From positions 1-57,408 of the forward strand of contig JADCJL010000161.1 of the NCBI GenBank assembly GCA_020247055.1: 57,408 nucleotides of DNA, in the 5' to 3' direction. The notes below the pieces were generated by a model, which saw nothing but the letters and a program-made list of their open reading frames with translations, was not told where the DNA came from and did no database searches. The position numbers and the translations under genes are program-made. This DNA is from Acidobacteriaceae bacterium (GTDB lineage: Bacteria > Acidobacteriota > Terriglobia > Bryobacterales > Bryobacteraceae). Below, in pieces: positions 1 through 10,900 of this stretch (positions are counted from its first letter, which is position 1; every line of letters starts with the position of its first letter).

Positions 1-2
1 CG

Positions 3-350
3 AGCCACCGCGAACTCCAAGCGGTCCGCAAGCTCAACCCCTCGGCCAACCCGCCGGTCTTCCCCCGCCTCGAATACACCGGCAAGAAACAGAGCATCCT
101 CGACCGCGCCCTCGCCGCCACCGAAACTCCCGAACAACCGCAACCCGTTGCAAACGCTCAGGAAACTACCCCCGCCCCGCCGGCCACCAGCCCGGCCCCT
201 CGAGCTGAAATTTCCCAAACCCCGCAAACCAATCAAAACAAACAACAAACCGACTCGGATACCAACGACCAAAGCCAACCCGAGCCCAAACCGAAAACCT
301 TCACCGCCGGCGCCGGAGGGTCCCCCTATGCTGGGCTCGAACCCGTCTGA
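3..350 (+). CDS. C-terminal part of an unrecognised protein (5' end outside window)
   Basis: An open frame runs in from the left edge and stops with TGA at 348-350, giving about 115 residues. The first 45 residues look like folded sequence (a stretch reading LEYTGKKQSILDRALAATE). The rest is a low-complexity tail rich in Pro, Gln, Thr and Asn with many charged residues, ending in AGLEPV. I do not recognise the family. The frame choice rests on residue composition; the other two forward frames are Arg/Pro-rich and look non-coding. The stop is 22 bases from the end of the convergent TonB-dependent receptor gene. Function is unknown. Confidence 0.55.
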   Translation, partial: SHRELQAVRKLNPSANPPVFPRLEYTGKKQSILDRALAATETPEQPQPVANAQETTPAPPATSPAPRAEISQTPQTNQNKQQTDSDTNDQSQPEPKPKTFTAGAGGSPYAGLEPV

Positions 351-372
351 CGCCGGCGGCGGTTACCCCGGC

Positions 373-3300
373 TTAGAAAACGAACCGCGCCTGCACCTGA
401 TACATCCGGTTGAGCGAAGAGGTCTGGCTGACCACCCGCCCAAAGTTCGTCGACACCGGATTCAAATCCGGCGGATTCATCTGCGACCGGTTCGCCAGAT
501 TGATCGCGTCGCCCCGCAACTGCACCCGCGCCCGCTCACCCAGCCGGAACTCCCGCAGCACGTTCACGTTCCACTGGTTCAAGCCATCCGCCCGCAAACC
601 GTTCAGGAACCGGGGAAATACCCGCGTCTGAAAGGCCGCCGGTTGGTTGTTCGCCACGCGCTCAAACGGCAGACTCGTGTTGAACCACTGGTTCAGCGTC
701 TTGTTGCCGCCGAGGGAAGCCTCGCTCTCGAAGTTGTCCAGGTTGCCCCGGTAGAAGAGGTTCCCCCAAGCCAGTTGCGGTCCGTTCTGGAACTCGTAGG
801 TACCCGCGATCTGCCAGCCGCCGAGCAGATGGTTCCCTATCCCGCTCTGCAGATAGGCTCGTCCCTTGCCGAACGGCAGCTCATAAATGCCGGTCGCCGT
901 AAACCGGTGCGGACGCGCCGTGTCGCTCGGCCACCACACGCTGGGCGCCTGGTTGAACTCGTTCTCGAGAATATCCCAGCGCATCTGCCGCGTCGCTCCG
1001 TAAGCGGCGTTCAGATTGAAACCCTTCGAAAAGCGGCGCTGGAAGTTGATCTCGAGCGAATGGGTGCTCGCCTTCCCGCTGGGAACGGCGTTGTTGTTCA
1101 GCCCGTTCATGTGCGGAAACTCGCGCAGCAGCTGGTTTTTCGGAATCGTCGGACTCGTGAAGCGGCCGAGCGTCGACAGGTGCTGGAACAGCACCGGGTT
1201 CGACGTCCGCAGGTCCTGAAAATTGCCGATGAAGAAAGGATTCGTCACGTTCCGGTTCAGTTCGTTCGCCAGCGCGTTGTTTCGAGTCGTCGTGTTATTC
1301 CAGTTACTCTCGGCGAGGTAGTCCAGGCGGGTCGTCACCCCGACGCGGTCGCCGAACTGGCCCCAGTAAGCCACCTCGATCATCATGTTCGAGGCGATCT
1401 CCCGCTGCACGCCGATGCGCCAGCGCTGCACCCGCGGATGCTGACGGTTGAAGTCGGTGTAGGTGAAGCCCTGCCCAACGCGCGCCATCGCGCCCAGGCC
1501 GTCCCGCAGCGGGGCATCAAACCGCGTCCCGTCCGCCCGCACCGGAAACGGATCCGACAGCGGCGAAATCCCGGCCCCCGGGTTCCCCGCGTTCCAGGTC
1601 GTCCCGAAATCGTTCGTCAGGTTGGTCACCGTTGCCCGCGCGAAGCCGTACTGATCCGCGCCCTGGTTCATCACGTTCAGGGTGTCGAAGTAGGTGCCGA
1701 AGCCGCCCCGGACGATCATCCGGTCGCTCAACTGCCACGCGGCCGAAAGCCGCGGCAGCCACATCAGCTCACTCCGCCACAGGTTGCGCGGCGCGCCGTT
1801 CTTGCCCGCGTACAGGCTCCCACCCCGCACCTGAAACTGGCTCACCGGCAGCTCCGGCAGCGGATTGCGCGCGTAGGCCGCCCGCGCCGCCGCCGCAATC
1901 GGCAGCTCCAGATTCGGATCAAAGTAGGTCTGCGCCCGGTCGTAGCGCTCCGTCGGCCCCTGTTCGTACTCCATGCGCAGGCCGAGCGTCACCGTCAGCT
2001 TCCGGTTGATCCGCCACGTATCCTGCCCATACCAGGCGTAATACGGGCTCATCAGCGCAAAGTTATCGTTGGTATCCACGAAGACCTGCGTGGGAATACC
2101 CAACTGGAAGGACGCCCAGCCCAGCCCCAAACCGGCCGCCGGGACAAACCCGTCCTCGTCCTTCCGGACAAAGTTATTCGCAAAACTGAACGAGCCCGAC
2201 GTGAAGCCGCCGTTCTGCAGCTGCGTCCGGAAGTGCTGCCGCACGTCAACGCCCGCGCGAATCGAGTGCGGTCCGCGGATATGCGTCCAGTTGAACTTCG
2301 CCGCCTGCTGCCGGCCCTTCGTACCCGGGTCGACGGTCACACCCATGAACATGTCGCCATTCCAGTGCGACATGCCAGGGAACAGCACGCGCGGCATCAC
2401 GCAGCTGGCCGCGCATTTGGCGTCCATATAGGTCGGCAATCCCGCATCGCTCGGCTTGTACTTCCGCGTTCCCAGCCGCTGGTTCTGCAGGAGAAACCAG
2501 TTGGTGTCCACCATCACGTTGAAAATGGTCGAGGCGCTCGCCGTGTACGTCCAGTCGGCCGCCGCGCTCGCCGCCGGCCGCTTCTCGTCCCAGTTCATCA
2601 GCCCCGGTTCGGTCTCGTAAGTGAAGTCCTGTGCGCCCTCGAGAAAGTCGCTTTTGAACCAGCGGACGAAAAACCGGTGCTTGTCGCTCGCCTGATAGTC
2701 CACGCGGTTGTTCCACGACCGGTAGTCGACGTTGTTCGGCATCCCTGTCGCCAGATAGTTGTTGATCGGGTCCCGCCCGGTTGTATCCACGTTCGGCAGC
2801 GGCATGCGCTTGGCGTAGAAATCGTACATCGCGTTGCGGATTCGCGACTGCGGCAGAATGTTGCCGGCAAACGGGGTCCGTACCCAGTGGCCCGGCCGCG
2901 CCGGATCCACCCGCGTCGAAACCGGGTCATACACCTGATACCGCACCGGGTCCACGCGCAGCAGGTCCGAGTAATCCCCGGCGCGCATCGCCAGCGTGGG
3001 CACCGTGTAGTTAATCTCACTCGGCCGCGCCGACTGCCGGTTCTTCAGCTCCGAAAATCCCAGGAAGAAAAACAGTTTGTTCCGCCCGTCCACCACCTTC
3101 GGAATGTAAATCGGACCGCTGATCGTCGCCTGGTAGTTCAGCGTCTTGCCGGAGTTCAACATCGGCCGCGCCGCCAAAGCGTCCGCTGCCGTCCGGTTGC
3201 CCGCGGCATTCAACGCGGCTACCTGCGCCCAGCGCGCCTGTTTGACAAAGAACGAGGCCGCGTTCCACCGCTGGTTGATGAACTGCAGCGTGCTCGTGCC

Positions 3301-4038
3301 GTGAAACTGATTGGCGCCCGACTTGGTCGACATCGAAATGCCGAGGCCCGTCGCGTGGCCAAACGAAGCATCAAAGTTCGACGTTTCAATCTTAAACTCG
3401 TCAATCACGTCCGGACTCGGCATCACCGAAGCCCGCCGGTCCGTGCCGTTAGTCGAGGCGCCATCGATGGACCACTCATTGCCGCCCACCGATCCCGGCG
3501 TGTTGTACGCCGAACCGCCGCCGACCTGCCCCTGCACGAGGAACTGCGTCGTCCCCGGCACCTGTACGCCCGGCGACATGCGCGCCAGCGCCATAATGTT
3601 GTTGCCGATCACCGGCAGGTCCATCACCTCCCGGTTCGTAATGCTGCGTCCCGTATGCACCGTGCTCGTATCGAGCATCGGCGCTTCGGCCGAAATCGTC
3701 ACCGACTCGGTGACGCCGCCCACTTCGAGTTGTACATTGATCCGGATCTGTTCGCCCAGTCCGAGCGTCACGCGCGACTGCACGGCCTTCTTGAAGCCCT
3801 TGGCCTCGACGGAAACCGAGTAGATACCCGGCAACAACAACGGCGCTTCGTAGTAGCCCTTCTCGTTGGTGACCAGCCGCGTGGCCGTCGTCGTACCGGT
3901 GTTGGTGACGGTGACGTTCGCCCCCGTAACGCTCGCGCCCTGCGGGTCGGTCACCGCACCCGAAATAATGCCGCGCGTATCCTGCGCCAAAACCATTACC
4001 GGTAACACTGCTGCCAGACAAACAATCAAAGAACGCAT
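373..4038 (-). CDS. TonB-dependent receptor, Oar-like, with N-terminal carboxypeptidase-regulatory domain
   Basis: The 1,221-residue protein starts at an ATG preceded by GAGGAG about 8 bases upstream. Residues 1-18 are a Sec signal (MRSLIVCLAAVLPVMVLAQ). A CarboxypepD_reg-type beta-sandwich follows (about 20-110, with GISGAVTDPQGASVTGANV-like spacing), then a plug domain (about 115-230, containing SIDGAS) and a long 22-strand-type barrel. The chain ends in aromatic Phe (ARFVF), the usual outer-membrane barrel end. This is the large Oar/SusC-like receptor class that is greatly expanded in Acidobacteriota. Members import, or are thought to import, large oligomers through the outer membrane with TonB energy. 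The substrate cannot be told. It is divergent from the secreted protease at 4165, which hints at processing and uptake of peptides, but this is only inference. Confidence 0.93.
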   Translation of the reverse strand: MRSLIVCLAAVLPVMVLAQDTRGIISGAVTDPQGASVTGANVTVTNTGTTTATRLVTNEKGYYEAPLLLPGIYSVSVEAKGFKKAVQSRVTLGLGEQIRINVQLEVGGVTESVTISAEAPMLDTSTVHTGRSITNREVMDLPVIGNNIMALARMSPGVQVPGTTQFLVQGQVGGGSAYNTPGSVGGNEWSIDGASTNGTDRRASVMPSPDVIDEFKIETSNFDASFGHATGLGISMSTKSGANQFHGTSTLQFINQRWNAASFFVKQARWAQVAALNAAGNRTAADALAARPMLNSGKTLNYQATISGPIYIPKVVDGRNKLFFFLGFSELKNRQSARPSEINYTVPTLAMRAGDYSDLLRVDPVRYQVYDPVSTRVDPARPGHWVRTPFAGNILPQSRIRNAMYDFYAKRMPLPNVDTTGRDPINNYLATGMPNNVDYRSWNNRVDYQASDKHRFFVRWFKSDFLEGAQDFTYETEPGLMNWDEKRPAASAAADWTYTASASTIFNVMVDTNWFLLQNQRLGTRKYKPSDAGLPTYMDAKCAASCVMPRVLFPGMSHWNGDMFMGVTVDPGTKGRQQAAKFNWTHIRGPHSIRAGVDVRQHFRTQLQNGGFTSGSFSFANNFVRKDEDGFVPAAGLGLGWASFQLGIPTQVFVDTNDNFALMSPYYAWYGQDTWRINRKLTVTLGLRMEYEQGPTERYDRAQTYFDPNLELPIAAAARAAYARNPLPELPVSQFQVRGGSLYAGKNGAPRNLWRSELMWLPRLSAAWQLSDRMIVRGGFGTYFDTLNVMNQGADQYGFARATVTNLTNDFGTTWNAGNPGAGISPLSDPFPVRADGTRFDAPLRDGLGAMARVGQGFTYTDFNRQHPRVQRWRIGVQREIASNMMIEVAYWGQFGDRVGVTTRLDYLAESNWNNTTTRNNALANELNRNVTNPFFIGNFQDLRTSNPVLFQHLSTLGRFTSPTIPKNQLLREFPHMNGLNNNAVPSGKASTHSLEINFQRRFSKGFNLNAAYGATRQMRWDILENEFNQAPSVWWPSDTARPHRFTATGIYELPFGKGRAYLQSGIGNHLLGGWQIAGTYEFQNGPQLAWGNLFYRGNLDNFESEASLGGNKTLNQWFNTSLPFERVANNQPAAFQTRVFPRFLNGLRADGLNQWNVNVLREFRLGERARVQLRGDAINLANRSQMNPPDLNPVSTNFGRVVSQTSSLNRMYQVQARFVF

Positions 4039-4071
4039 CCAAAGACTCCTCGGTCCCCGAAGGGCTCGAAA

Positions 4072-4077
4072 ATTTTA
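4072..4077 (-). promoter_or_regulatory. Possible -10 box of the receptor gene
   Basis: On the minus strand TAAAAT lies 33 bases before the start codon at 4038, in the AT-richest part of the divergent intergenic region. No convincing -35 is seen. The Shine-Dalgarno GAGGAG lies between this box and the start. Confidence 0.3.
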
Positions 4078-4119
4078 TCACAACCCAACTTCCGGCTGGC
4101 GCTCCGGGGCGAGGCGTGA

Positions 4120-4125
4120 TATACA
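4120..4125 (+). promoter_or_regulatory. Possible -10 box of the protease gene
   Basis: TATACA lies 39 bases before the ATG at 4165, leaving a leader of about 30 bases that contains GGAGGA just before the start codon. No good -35 is visible. Confidence 0.35.
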
Positions 4126-4164
4126 GGACCTATCCATCCGCGTTTCGCGGACAGCGGAGGAACC

Positions 4165-7100
4165 ATGATCGTAGCGATAAATCTCGTGCTGGGCTTTTGG
4201 ATTGGGGGAAGTTGGTGGGGCGGCAGCTCTCTCGACGAGGCCACGGCGGTGGCGCGGGGCCCGGAGGGCTCTTTCTACGTCGCGGGCACCACCCATTCCA
4301 CCGGCCTGACCGCCGCCGGTAGCGGCGTTCTCATCCGGACGGCGAAGGCGCTCTATCCCGGGGACGTCTTCGTCCAGAAGATGGACGCCGATGGCAAACT
4401 CCTGTGGCGCGCCATCCTCGGCGGCTCCTACACCGACCGCGCGACGAGTCTCGCCGTCGACAGGGACGGCGCGGTGTATGTCACCGGCATCACTTACTCG
4501 CCGGATTTCCCCATCACGGGCGCCACCTATCGCCGCACCATCGGCAATCCCAACGTGCTGGCCGGCGATGCGTTTCTGTTTAAGTTGACCGCGTCCGGCG
4601 GCGGACCGCTCTACTCCACCTTCTACGGCGGGAACGAAGGCGACGAGGCCAACGCAGTGGCGGTGGACGAGGCGGGGCAGGCGGTGATCGTCGGCCAGAC
4701 TTACTCCGACAATCTGCCGGCGACAGCGGGCAGCCTGCGTCCCACCGTCTGCGCCGGATTCGGCTACGACGGCTTCCTCGCCCGGTTCAACGCCACCGGC
4801 ACGGGTCTGCTCTACGGAACCTATCTGTGCGGATCGGGCCACGATCTTCCGCGCGCGGTGGCCGTATTCGGAGACGGATCGATTTTCGTGGCCGGAGAGA
4901 CGGCCTCTACCGATTTTCCGGTTTCGGCCCAGGCGTTCCAGAACCAGCCGGCGGCCGGTAGCCTCGATGCCTTCGCGCTCCGGCTACAGCCGGACGGCAA
5001 GGCACTCGTCTGGGGGACGTACTTTGGTGGCGGGGAATCGGAGCGCGTGAGCGCCCTGGCGGTCGATCGCTCGGGACGCGTGGTCATCGCCGGGGAGAGC
5101 CGCTCGGAGGACCTGCCGGGGGCGCCGGGAGCGCCGGCGGGCCTGCAGGACGGCTTTGTAGCCCGGTTCGCCGCCGATGGCGCCGCCGTCGAATGGACGC
5201 GTCGCTTCGGCGGTAGCCGGGAGGAGTTCGTCACCGCCCTGGACCTCGCCCCGGACGAGTCGATTGTCGTCGGCGGATCCTCCCGCTCGGCCGGCTGGCT
5301 CGGCGAACTCGCGGGGAGCGAAGACGGCTTCGCCGCCATCGTACCCGGCAGCGGCGAGGGTGAGGTGCGGACGTTCCGGCTCGGGGGACAGGGGCGCGAC
5401 CGGGTGTATGGCATCCGCGTGGCCGGCTCCCTGGTGGCTGCGGTCGGGGCCACCGAATCGGCGGAGTGGCTGGCGGAGGGCGGCGTTGGCCAAGGACAGA
5501 CCGATGCTTTTTTTGCCACCTTCGATCCGGCCCCGCCGGCGCCGCTCGCCGCCGCCAGCGGCAGCGCGGCCGGCGGTGAGCAAATCCCCTTTGCGCCGCC
5601 CACGGCGACGGGGCCGGCCCGCGCGCCGCGCTGGATTGTCGAACTCGCCGCGCCGCCGGCCGCCAGCCAGTTCCGGCGGTGGCAAGGGCAGAAAGGCGAG
5701 GCGCGGGAGAGCGCGCTGCGGCAGGCGCGCCAGCGCGTCCGCCCCGGTCAGGCGGCCCTGCGGCCCGTGCTCGAAAGGCTGGGCGGACGCGTCTACGGAT
5801 CGGCCGACCTGGTGGCCAACGTCCTCTTCGTCGAAGCTCCGCCGGAGGTGGCCGCCAGCCTGCGGTCGCTGGCCGGAATCAAACGCGTGCAGCCCGTTAG
5901 CGAACTGGCGCCCACGCTCGATTCCGCGCTGGCCACCCACTTCGTCTGGAAAGCATGGCAGCGGATTGGCGGGGAGAGCAACGCGGGCGCCGGCATCAAG
6001 GTCGGCATCATGGACACCGGGATCCGGGCCGCCCATCCGGCCTTCGCCGGGGCCGACATGCCCCCCCTGGCCGGCTTTCCGCGCGGCAACCGCGCGGCGG
6101 ACCTGGAGAACACCAACAGCAAGGTGATTGTCGCCCGGGGCTACGTGCCGGCCGGACCCACGGCCCATGCCAACGACGACGCCGGCCATGGCACCGGGGT
6201 CGCCGCGGTCATCGCCGGAGGCCGTAGCGAAACCATGCTCGGTCCGGTCAGCGGCGTCGCGCCCGGCGCCTACCTAGCCAGCTACAAGGTCCTGACCAAC
6301 GACCCCAGCCCGATGGGGACCGATGACGCCCTCATCCTCGCCCTCGAAGACGCCGTCGCCGATGGTATGGACGTTGTCAACATGAGCATGCAGCGGCGCG
6401 TGTTCCTCCTCCGCCCGGAGGACGACATCCTCACCGATATCTGCGAGCGCATGGTGACCAGTGGCGTCATGGTCGTCCGGTCCATGGGCAACGAAGGACC
6501 GGACTGGTCCACCATCACGAGTCCCCACCTGGGCGAGTGGGGCATCCTCGTCGGCAGCCATCAGAATGCCCGCGTACTGGGAACCAAAGTCAGGCTGGCC
6601 GACGGCGGCGAGTTCTTCGCGGTACCTGGCGGTAGCGTGAACCTCGATGCGGGCGGATCCCTCTCCGGTGAGTTGGCCGACGTGCAGCGCGTGGCGCGCG
6701 ATACCTGGGGCTGCTCTCCGCTGCCCGCCGATTCGCTCAAGGGCCGCGTCGCGCTGGTGGACCGCGGCGTGTGCACGTTCGGCGTCAAGGGAGAAAACCT
6801 GCGCCGGGCTGGCGCGACCGCCATGGTGGTGCTGGCCCTGGCCAACGCTCCGACGCCAACGGTGATGGGTATGGGCGCAGAGACGCTGCCGGGCTTCATG
6901 GTCTCCTACGCCAGCGGGCAGGCGCTGCGGGCCCGGCTCACCCAGGGCACCGCAACGGCCACCATCCCACTCAGCTGGCAGCCAGAGAACATCTCTCCCG
7001 ATGCCATCGCCGACTCCTCCAGCAATGGCCCCGGACCCTCCACGCTGGGCATCAAGCCCGATCTCGTGGCCACCGGGGAGAACGTCTGGACGGCTCGCGC

Positions 7101-7923
7101 CGCCGGCGGCTTTTCAACGATGTCCGGCACCAGCCTCTCCACCCCGTTCGTGACCGGCGCCATGGCCACCTTGCTCTCTCAACGGCCGGGACTCGACCCG
7201 CGCCACCTCCGCTCGCTGCTCATCAACACCGCCACCCCCATTGCCGATGCCGATGGCATACCCCTGCCGGTGATGAAGCAGGGCGCGGGGCGCCTACACG
7301 TCGACGCCGCGCTCGCCTCCACGGTGACGGCATATCCCACCTCGCTCCACCTCGGCTCGAGCACCGGCGACTTCACCCTCGAAAAGAGCGTCCGGCTGAC
7401 GAACCTCGCCAGCATGGATACGGCCTGCGACGTCATGGCCGAACCGCGCAACGGCGCGCCGCCGGTGATTGAGCCGCCGCGCGTGACCCTGGCGGCGGGA
7501 GGCGAGGGCAGGTTTCTGCTCCAATGGCAGGGAACCAACTGGGCGCCCGGCCAGTATGAAGGCCATCTGCGCATCCGTTGCGAAGGGGCCGAGTATCCGC
7601 TGTCGATCCCCTACTGGCATGGGGTGACGCGGCGCACGGCCGCAGCGGTCAAAATCGTCCTGTCGCAGGCGACCGGCAAGACGGGCGACATCCTGTACTT
7701 AGCCGCGCAGTTCCGGCTGACGGATGCCGCGGGGCTGCCGGTGGAGAACGCCAAGCCGCAGGTGACGGTGAAGTCCGGGGCGGGCGCCGTGGTCGAGGTC
7801 TTCTCGCAGAACGCGGTGTTTCCGGGCATCTACGCCGTGCATGTCCGCCCGGCGGCGGGCCCGACGACCTTTCTGATCACCGCCGGGGCGGTGACCAAAG
7901 AGTTTACCGTCACCGGGCAGTAA
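4165..7923 (+). CDS. Secreted subtilisin-like (S8) protease with N-terminal beta-propeller and internal propeptide
   Basis: The 1,252-residue protein starts at an ATG with GGAGGA 5 bases upstream. A short hydrophobic N-terminus is followed by seven or so SBBP-type propeller repeats (about 13-445; pattern A-V-D-x-x-G-x-V-Y-V-x-G). An I9-like propeptide (about 490-590) precedes the S8 domain. The catalytic triad is visible: Asp617 in MDTG, His675 in GHGTG and Ser990 in GTSLSTP, with Asn776 as oxyanion residue. A protease-associated (PA) insert lies between His and Ser (about 860-920). A C-terminal Ig/Fn3-like region runs from about 1,070 to the end. The known S8 reaction is endopeptidase cleavage. 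The first propeller blade begins straight after the signal, and the weak, Arg/Lys-free signal makes the export route uncertain. Confidence 0.93.
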   Translation: MIVAINLVLGFWIGGSWWGGSSLDEATAVARGPEGSFYVAGTTHSTGLTAAGSGVLIRTAKALYPGDVFVQKMDADGKLLWRAILGGSYTDRATSLAVDRDGAVYVTGITYSPDFPITGATYRRTIGNPNVLAGDAFLFKLTASGGGPLYSTFYGGNEGDEANAVAVDEAGQAVIVGQTYSDNLPATAGSLRPTVCAGFGYDGFLARFNATGTGLLYGTYLCGSGHDLPRAVAVFGDGSIFVAGETASTDFPVSAQAFQNQPAAGSLDAFALRLQPDGKALVWGTYFGGGESERVSALAVDRSGRVVIAGESRSEDLPGAPGAPAGLQDGFVARFAADGAAVEWTRRFGGSREEFVTALDLAPDESIVVGGSSRSAGWLGELAGSEDGFAAIVPGSGEGEVRTFRLGGQGRDRVYGIRVAGSLVAAVGATESAEWLAEGGVGQGQTDAFFATFDPAPPAPLAAASGSAAGGEQIPFAPPTATGPARAPRWIVELAAPPAASQFRRWQGQKGEARESALRQARQRVRPGQAALRPVLERLGGRVYGSADLVANVLFVEAPPEVAASLRSLAGIKRVQPVSELAPTLDSALATHFVWKAWQRIGGESNAGAGIKVGIMDTGIRAAHPAFAGADMPPLAGFPRGNRAADLENTNSKVIVARGYVPAGPTAHANDDAGHGTGVAAVIAGGRSETMLGPVSGVAPGAYLASYKVLTNDPSPMGTDDALILALEDAVADGMDVVNMSMQRRVFLLRPEDDILTDICERMVTSGVMVVRSMGNEGPDWSTITSPHLGEWGILVGSHQNARVLGTKVRLADGGEFFAVPGGSVNLDAGGSLSGELADVQRVARDTWGCSPLPADSLKGRVALVDRGVCTFGVKGENLRRAGATAMVVLALANAPTPTVMGMGAETLPGFMVSYASGQALRARLTQGTATATIPLSWQPENISPDAIADSSSNGPGPSTLGIKPDLVATGENVWTARAAGGFSTMSGTSLSTPFVTGAMATLLSQRPGLDPRHLRSLLINTATPIADADGIPLPVMKQGAGRLHVDAALASTVTAYPTSLHLGSSTGDFTLEKSVRLTNLASMDTACDVMAEPRNGAPPVIEPPRVTLAAGGEGRFLLQWQGTNWAPGQYEGHLRIRCEGAEYPLSIPYWHGVTRRTAAAVKIVLSQATGKTGDILYLAAQFRLTDAAGLPVENAKPQVTVKSGAGAVVEVFSQNAVFPGIYAVHVRPAAGPTTFLITAGAVTKEFTVTGQ

Positions 7924-7933
7924 GGCCCGGTGA
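7910..7933 (+). terminator. Hairpin at the protease stop codon, terminator-like
   Basis: TCACCGGGC (7910-7918) and GCCCGGTGA (7925-7933) form a perfect 9-bp stem around a 6-base loop that contains the TAA stop. No T-tract follows, so it is not a classic intrinsic terminator. It lies between two convergent genes and could work in both directions or as a 3' end stabiliser. Confidence 0.45.
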
Positions 7934-7996
7934 CGGCATGCTTCGGTGCAGTTTAGAAGCGCACAGGCCGGAGCGAGTCCGTTGTGCGCGTTATCG

Positions 7997-10900
7997 TCAG
8001 AAGTACACGCGGAGACCCAACTGCATCATCCGGTTGAAGTTCGCTTGGCTTGTAATCCGGCCAAACGAGGCGTTGCCCCACGCCGTGAGCGGCGCCCGGA
8101 ACATCGGGGTGTTCATCGCGTTCAGCGCCTCGGCCCGGAACTGCGCCTTGAACCGTTCGGTCACGCTGAAGGTCTTGAACAACGAGATATCCCAGTTCAC
8201 CTGCTTGAGGAACCGCGAGTTGATGGTGCGGCTCACGTTCCCAAACGTCAAGGCCGGGGCAGCGCTGAAGGCGCCCGGGTTGAGGTATCCGTTGCCTTCG
8301 GTCCACTGCGCGAGCGCGCCGCCGGCCAACGGATTCTGTCCGGTGGCATTCGGCCGCTGGCTCGCGGCGAAGATGACGCCGTTGTTGTTGTCGTTCATGC
8401 GGATCTGCAGTGGGAAGCCGCTGTTGATCACGCTGACCGCGTTGATCGTCCAGCCGCCCACCGCCATATCCGCCCAACGGTTCATCTGGCCGCCAAACGT
8501 CCGGCCGCGGCCGAAGGGCAGGTCGTAAGTGGCCGCCAGCGAGTGCCGGTGCGTCGCGTCGATGTTCGAAAGGCCCCACTCGGCGCCCAGGTTGAAGGCG
8601 TCCTGCGGACCGACGTTGCCGCCGTTCAAATTGTTGCCCGCGCCGCCGGCGATGTTGTCAAGGTTCTTCGACCACGTCCAGGCGTAGAGGAAGTTGAGAC
8701 CCGCCGACATCCGCTTCTGCACGCGCAGAGCCATCGAATCATACTGCGCGCGGCCGTAATCGCCGAAGATGTAGGTCAGACTGCCAAAGGCCGGGAAGGG
8801 CCGCAGCAACTGCGCCTGCGACACGTTCGCCGAAGCCAGGCCGTCGGTGCCACCCCGCTGGAAGTAGGGGTTGGGAACGGCCGCCGCCAGCGCCGCGCGA
8901 CCCAGCGGGAAGTGCCGGGACTCCACTTGGTTGATGTTATAGCCGGCCGTGTTGATCGTCAGATTCTTCGACCGGGAGCCCACGTAGGCGAGCGAGAGCG
9001 CCATGCTGAAGGGCAGTTCGCGCTGCACGTCGAGCGAGTACTGCTGCACATAGGGTGACTTGGCAGTGGGCTCGAAGATCGACAGCGATTTGCCGATGCC
9101 GGTGCGGTCGCCGAGTCCGGCGCCGACCGGTTGGTTGAGGCCGCTGCCGAAAACGTTGGTGAGGTTGGTGACCGCGTTCGGGGTGAGGCCGCCGTCCGTT
9201 GAAGTGAGCGGCTGCGTGGTCGCCGTGAAGCCTTCGGGCAGATGGGGATTGCCGAGCGCGATCTGCGGCGCCCAGAAGATGCCGTAACCACCGCGGAGAG
9301 TCGTCTTCGCGTTCAGCTGGTAGACAACGCCGAGGCGCGGGGACATCTTATTCCGGTTCGGATTGCCTACGTAGCGGTTGTTGCCGTCGAGGCCGGCGAA
9401 CATCACGGCGCCGCGCGTCGGCACGCCGGACTGCTGGCTGATGGAGTTCAGCGCATCGCGGTTGAAGCCGACGATGAGGTTGTTGTTCCGCTCCATCAGG
9501 CCCGTCTCGTACTCCCAGCGGACGCCGAGCGTGACGGTCAACTTGGAGTTGAGCCGGATGTCGTCCTGCGCGAAGCCCGAGGTGTAGCGCACGAACTGGT
9601 GCATGACGGTGGGGACGAATCCGGTGGCGCCGGCGGGCGCGCCGAGCAGGAGGCTGGCCAGATCGGAGCCGGTCGCCCCGCCGTCGCCGGTGGTGAAGTC
9701 ACGGCGCGTGAACTGGTCGCTGAAGCTGAACTGCCCGGAGGAGTTGCCGAAGTCAGCACCTGATAGGCGGATCAACCGGTAGTCAGCGCCGAACTTCAGA
9801 TTGTGCCGGCCGATGAACTTGGCGAGCATGCCATGCAGGTTCTTTGAGTTCGGCACGACCAGGAAGTTATTGTTGGTTCCCATGTTATCGCCGGCATAGA
9901 AGTTCTGGAAACTAACGCTGGGAAAGGTCTTGGACGGGATGGAACGGACGAAACCGCCGCTAAAGCCGAGCGACTCCGGATTGAAGCCCTGGCTGGCCTG
10001 GAAGCCGTAGTTCGGGAACCGGTTGTAGCCGTAGCGCAGGGCGAGGGTGGTCGTAGCGTTCAGCGTCACGGTGTTGTTCAACTGCGTCGAATCGACGCGG
10101 CGGTCGAGGCGCCACTGCTGCGGCGACGAAGGCGTGGACGGGAACCAGGTCTCGCCGGGCTCGATCGAGTTATAGCGAAGATAGGAGAGATTGACGCTCC
10201 ACATGTCGCTGAAGCGATGGTCGAACTTGATGGTCTTCTGGTCGGCCTTGGACGGCAGCGAGGCCGAGTACGGCATGCTGTTGGGGTCGCCGTGGAAGCG
10301 GGGGGCGTTGATGGGCGCCGGGAAGGTGGCGGCAATGGCCCGGCCCACGGGATTCAGCCGGTTGGCGGGAATGATGTTGCCCGGGAAGGGTTGACGCGCG
10401 CCGTTGGCCTGCGAAGTGGCGGGATCGAAGACCGTCCGGACACTGCGGTTCGTGGCGCTGACCAACGACTGGGAGAAGTCGCCGTTGCGTTCCGCCGCCG
10501 AGGGCACGGCTGTGGTGCCGGAGTTGGCCTGGGTATCGCGGTAGCCTTCAAAGGTCGCCCAGAAGAAGCTCCGGTTCTTGCCGTCATAAACTTTGGGCAC
10601 GCGAATGGCGCCGCCGAAGCTGCCGTAGTAGTTCCGGAAGGGCTGCGGGGTGATGGGCCGGCCGGCGCGGCGGTTGAAGAACTGATTGGCGAGCCAATCG
10701 GTTTGCCGCATGTAGCCGCCGAGCGCACCATGGTATTCGTTGCCGCCGGACTTCAGGAATCCGTTGAACATACCGCCGCCGGAGCGGCCGATTTCGGCGT
10801 CGTAGGTGTTCGCCTGCACCTTCATCTCCTGCACCGCTTCGAGCGAGGCGATGATGATGGCGCGGTTGGCCATGTCGGTGATGGCGACGCCGTCGAGCAG

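Noticed and set aside
148-4005. Very long forward open frame opposite the first receptor gene
   Set aside because: It is antisense to a clear TonB-dependent receptor and is rich in Arg, His, Pro and Val without domain pattern. High GC content keeps the opposite frame open.
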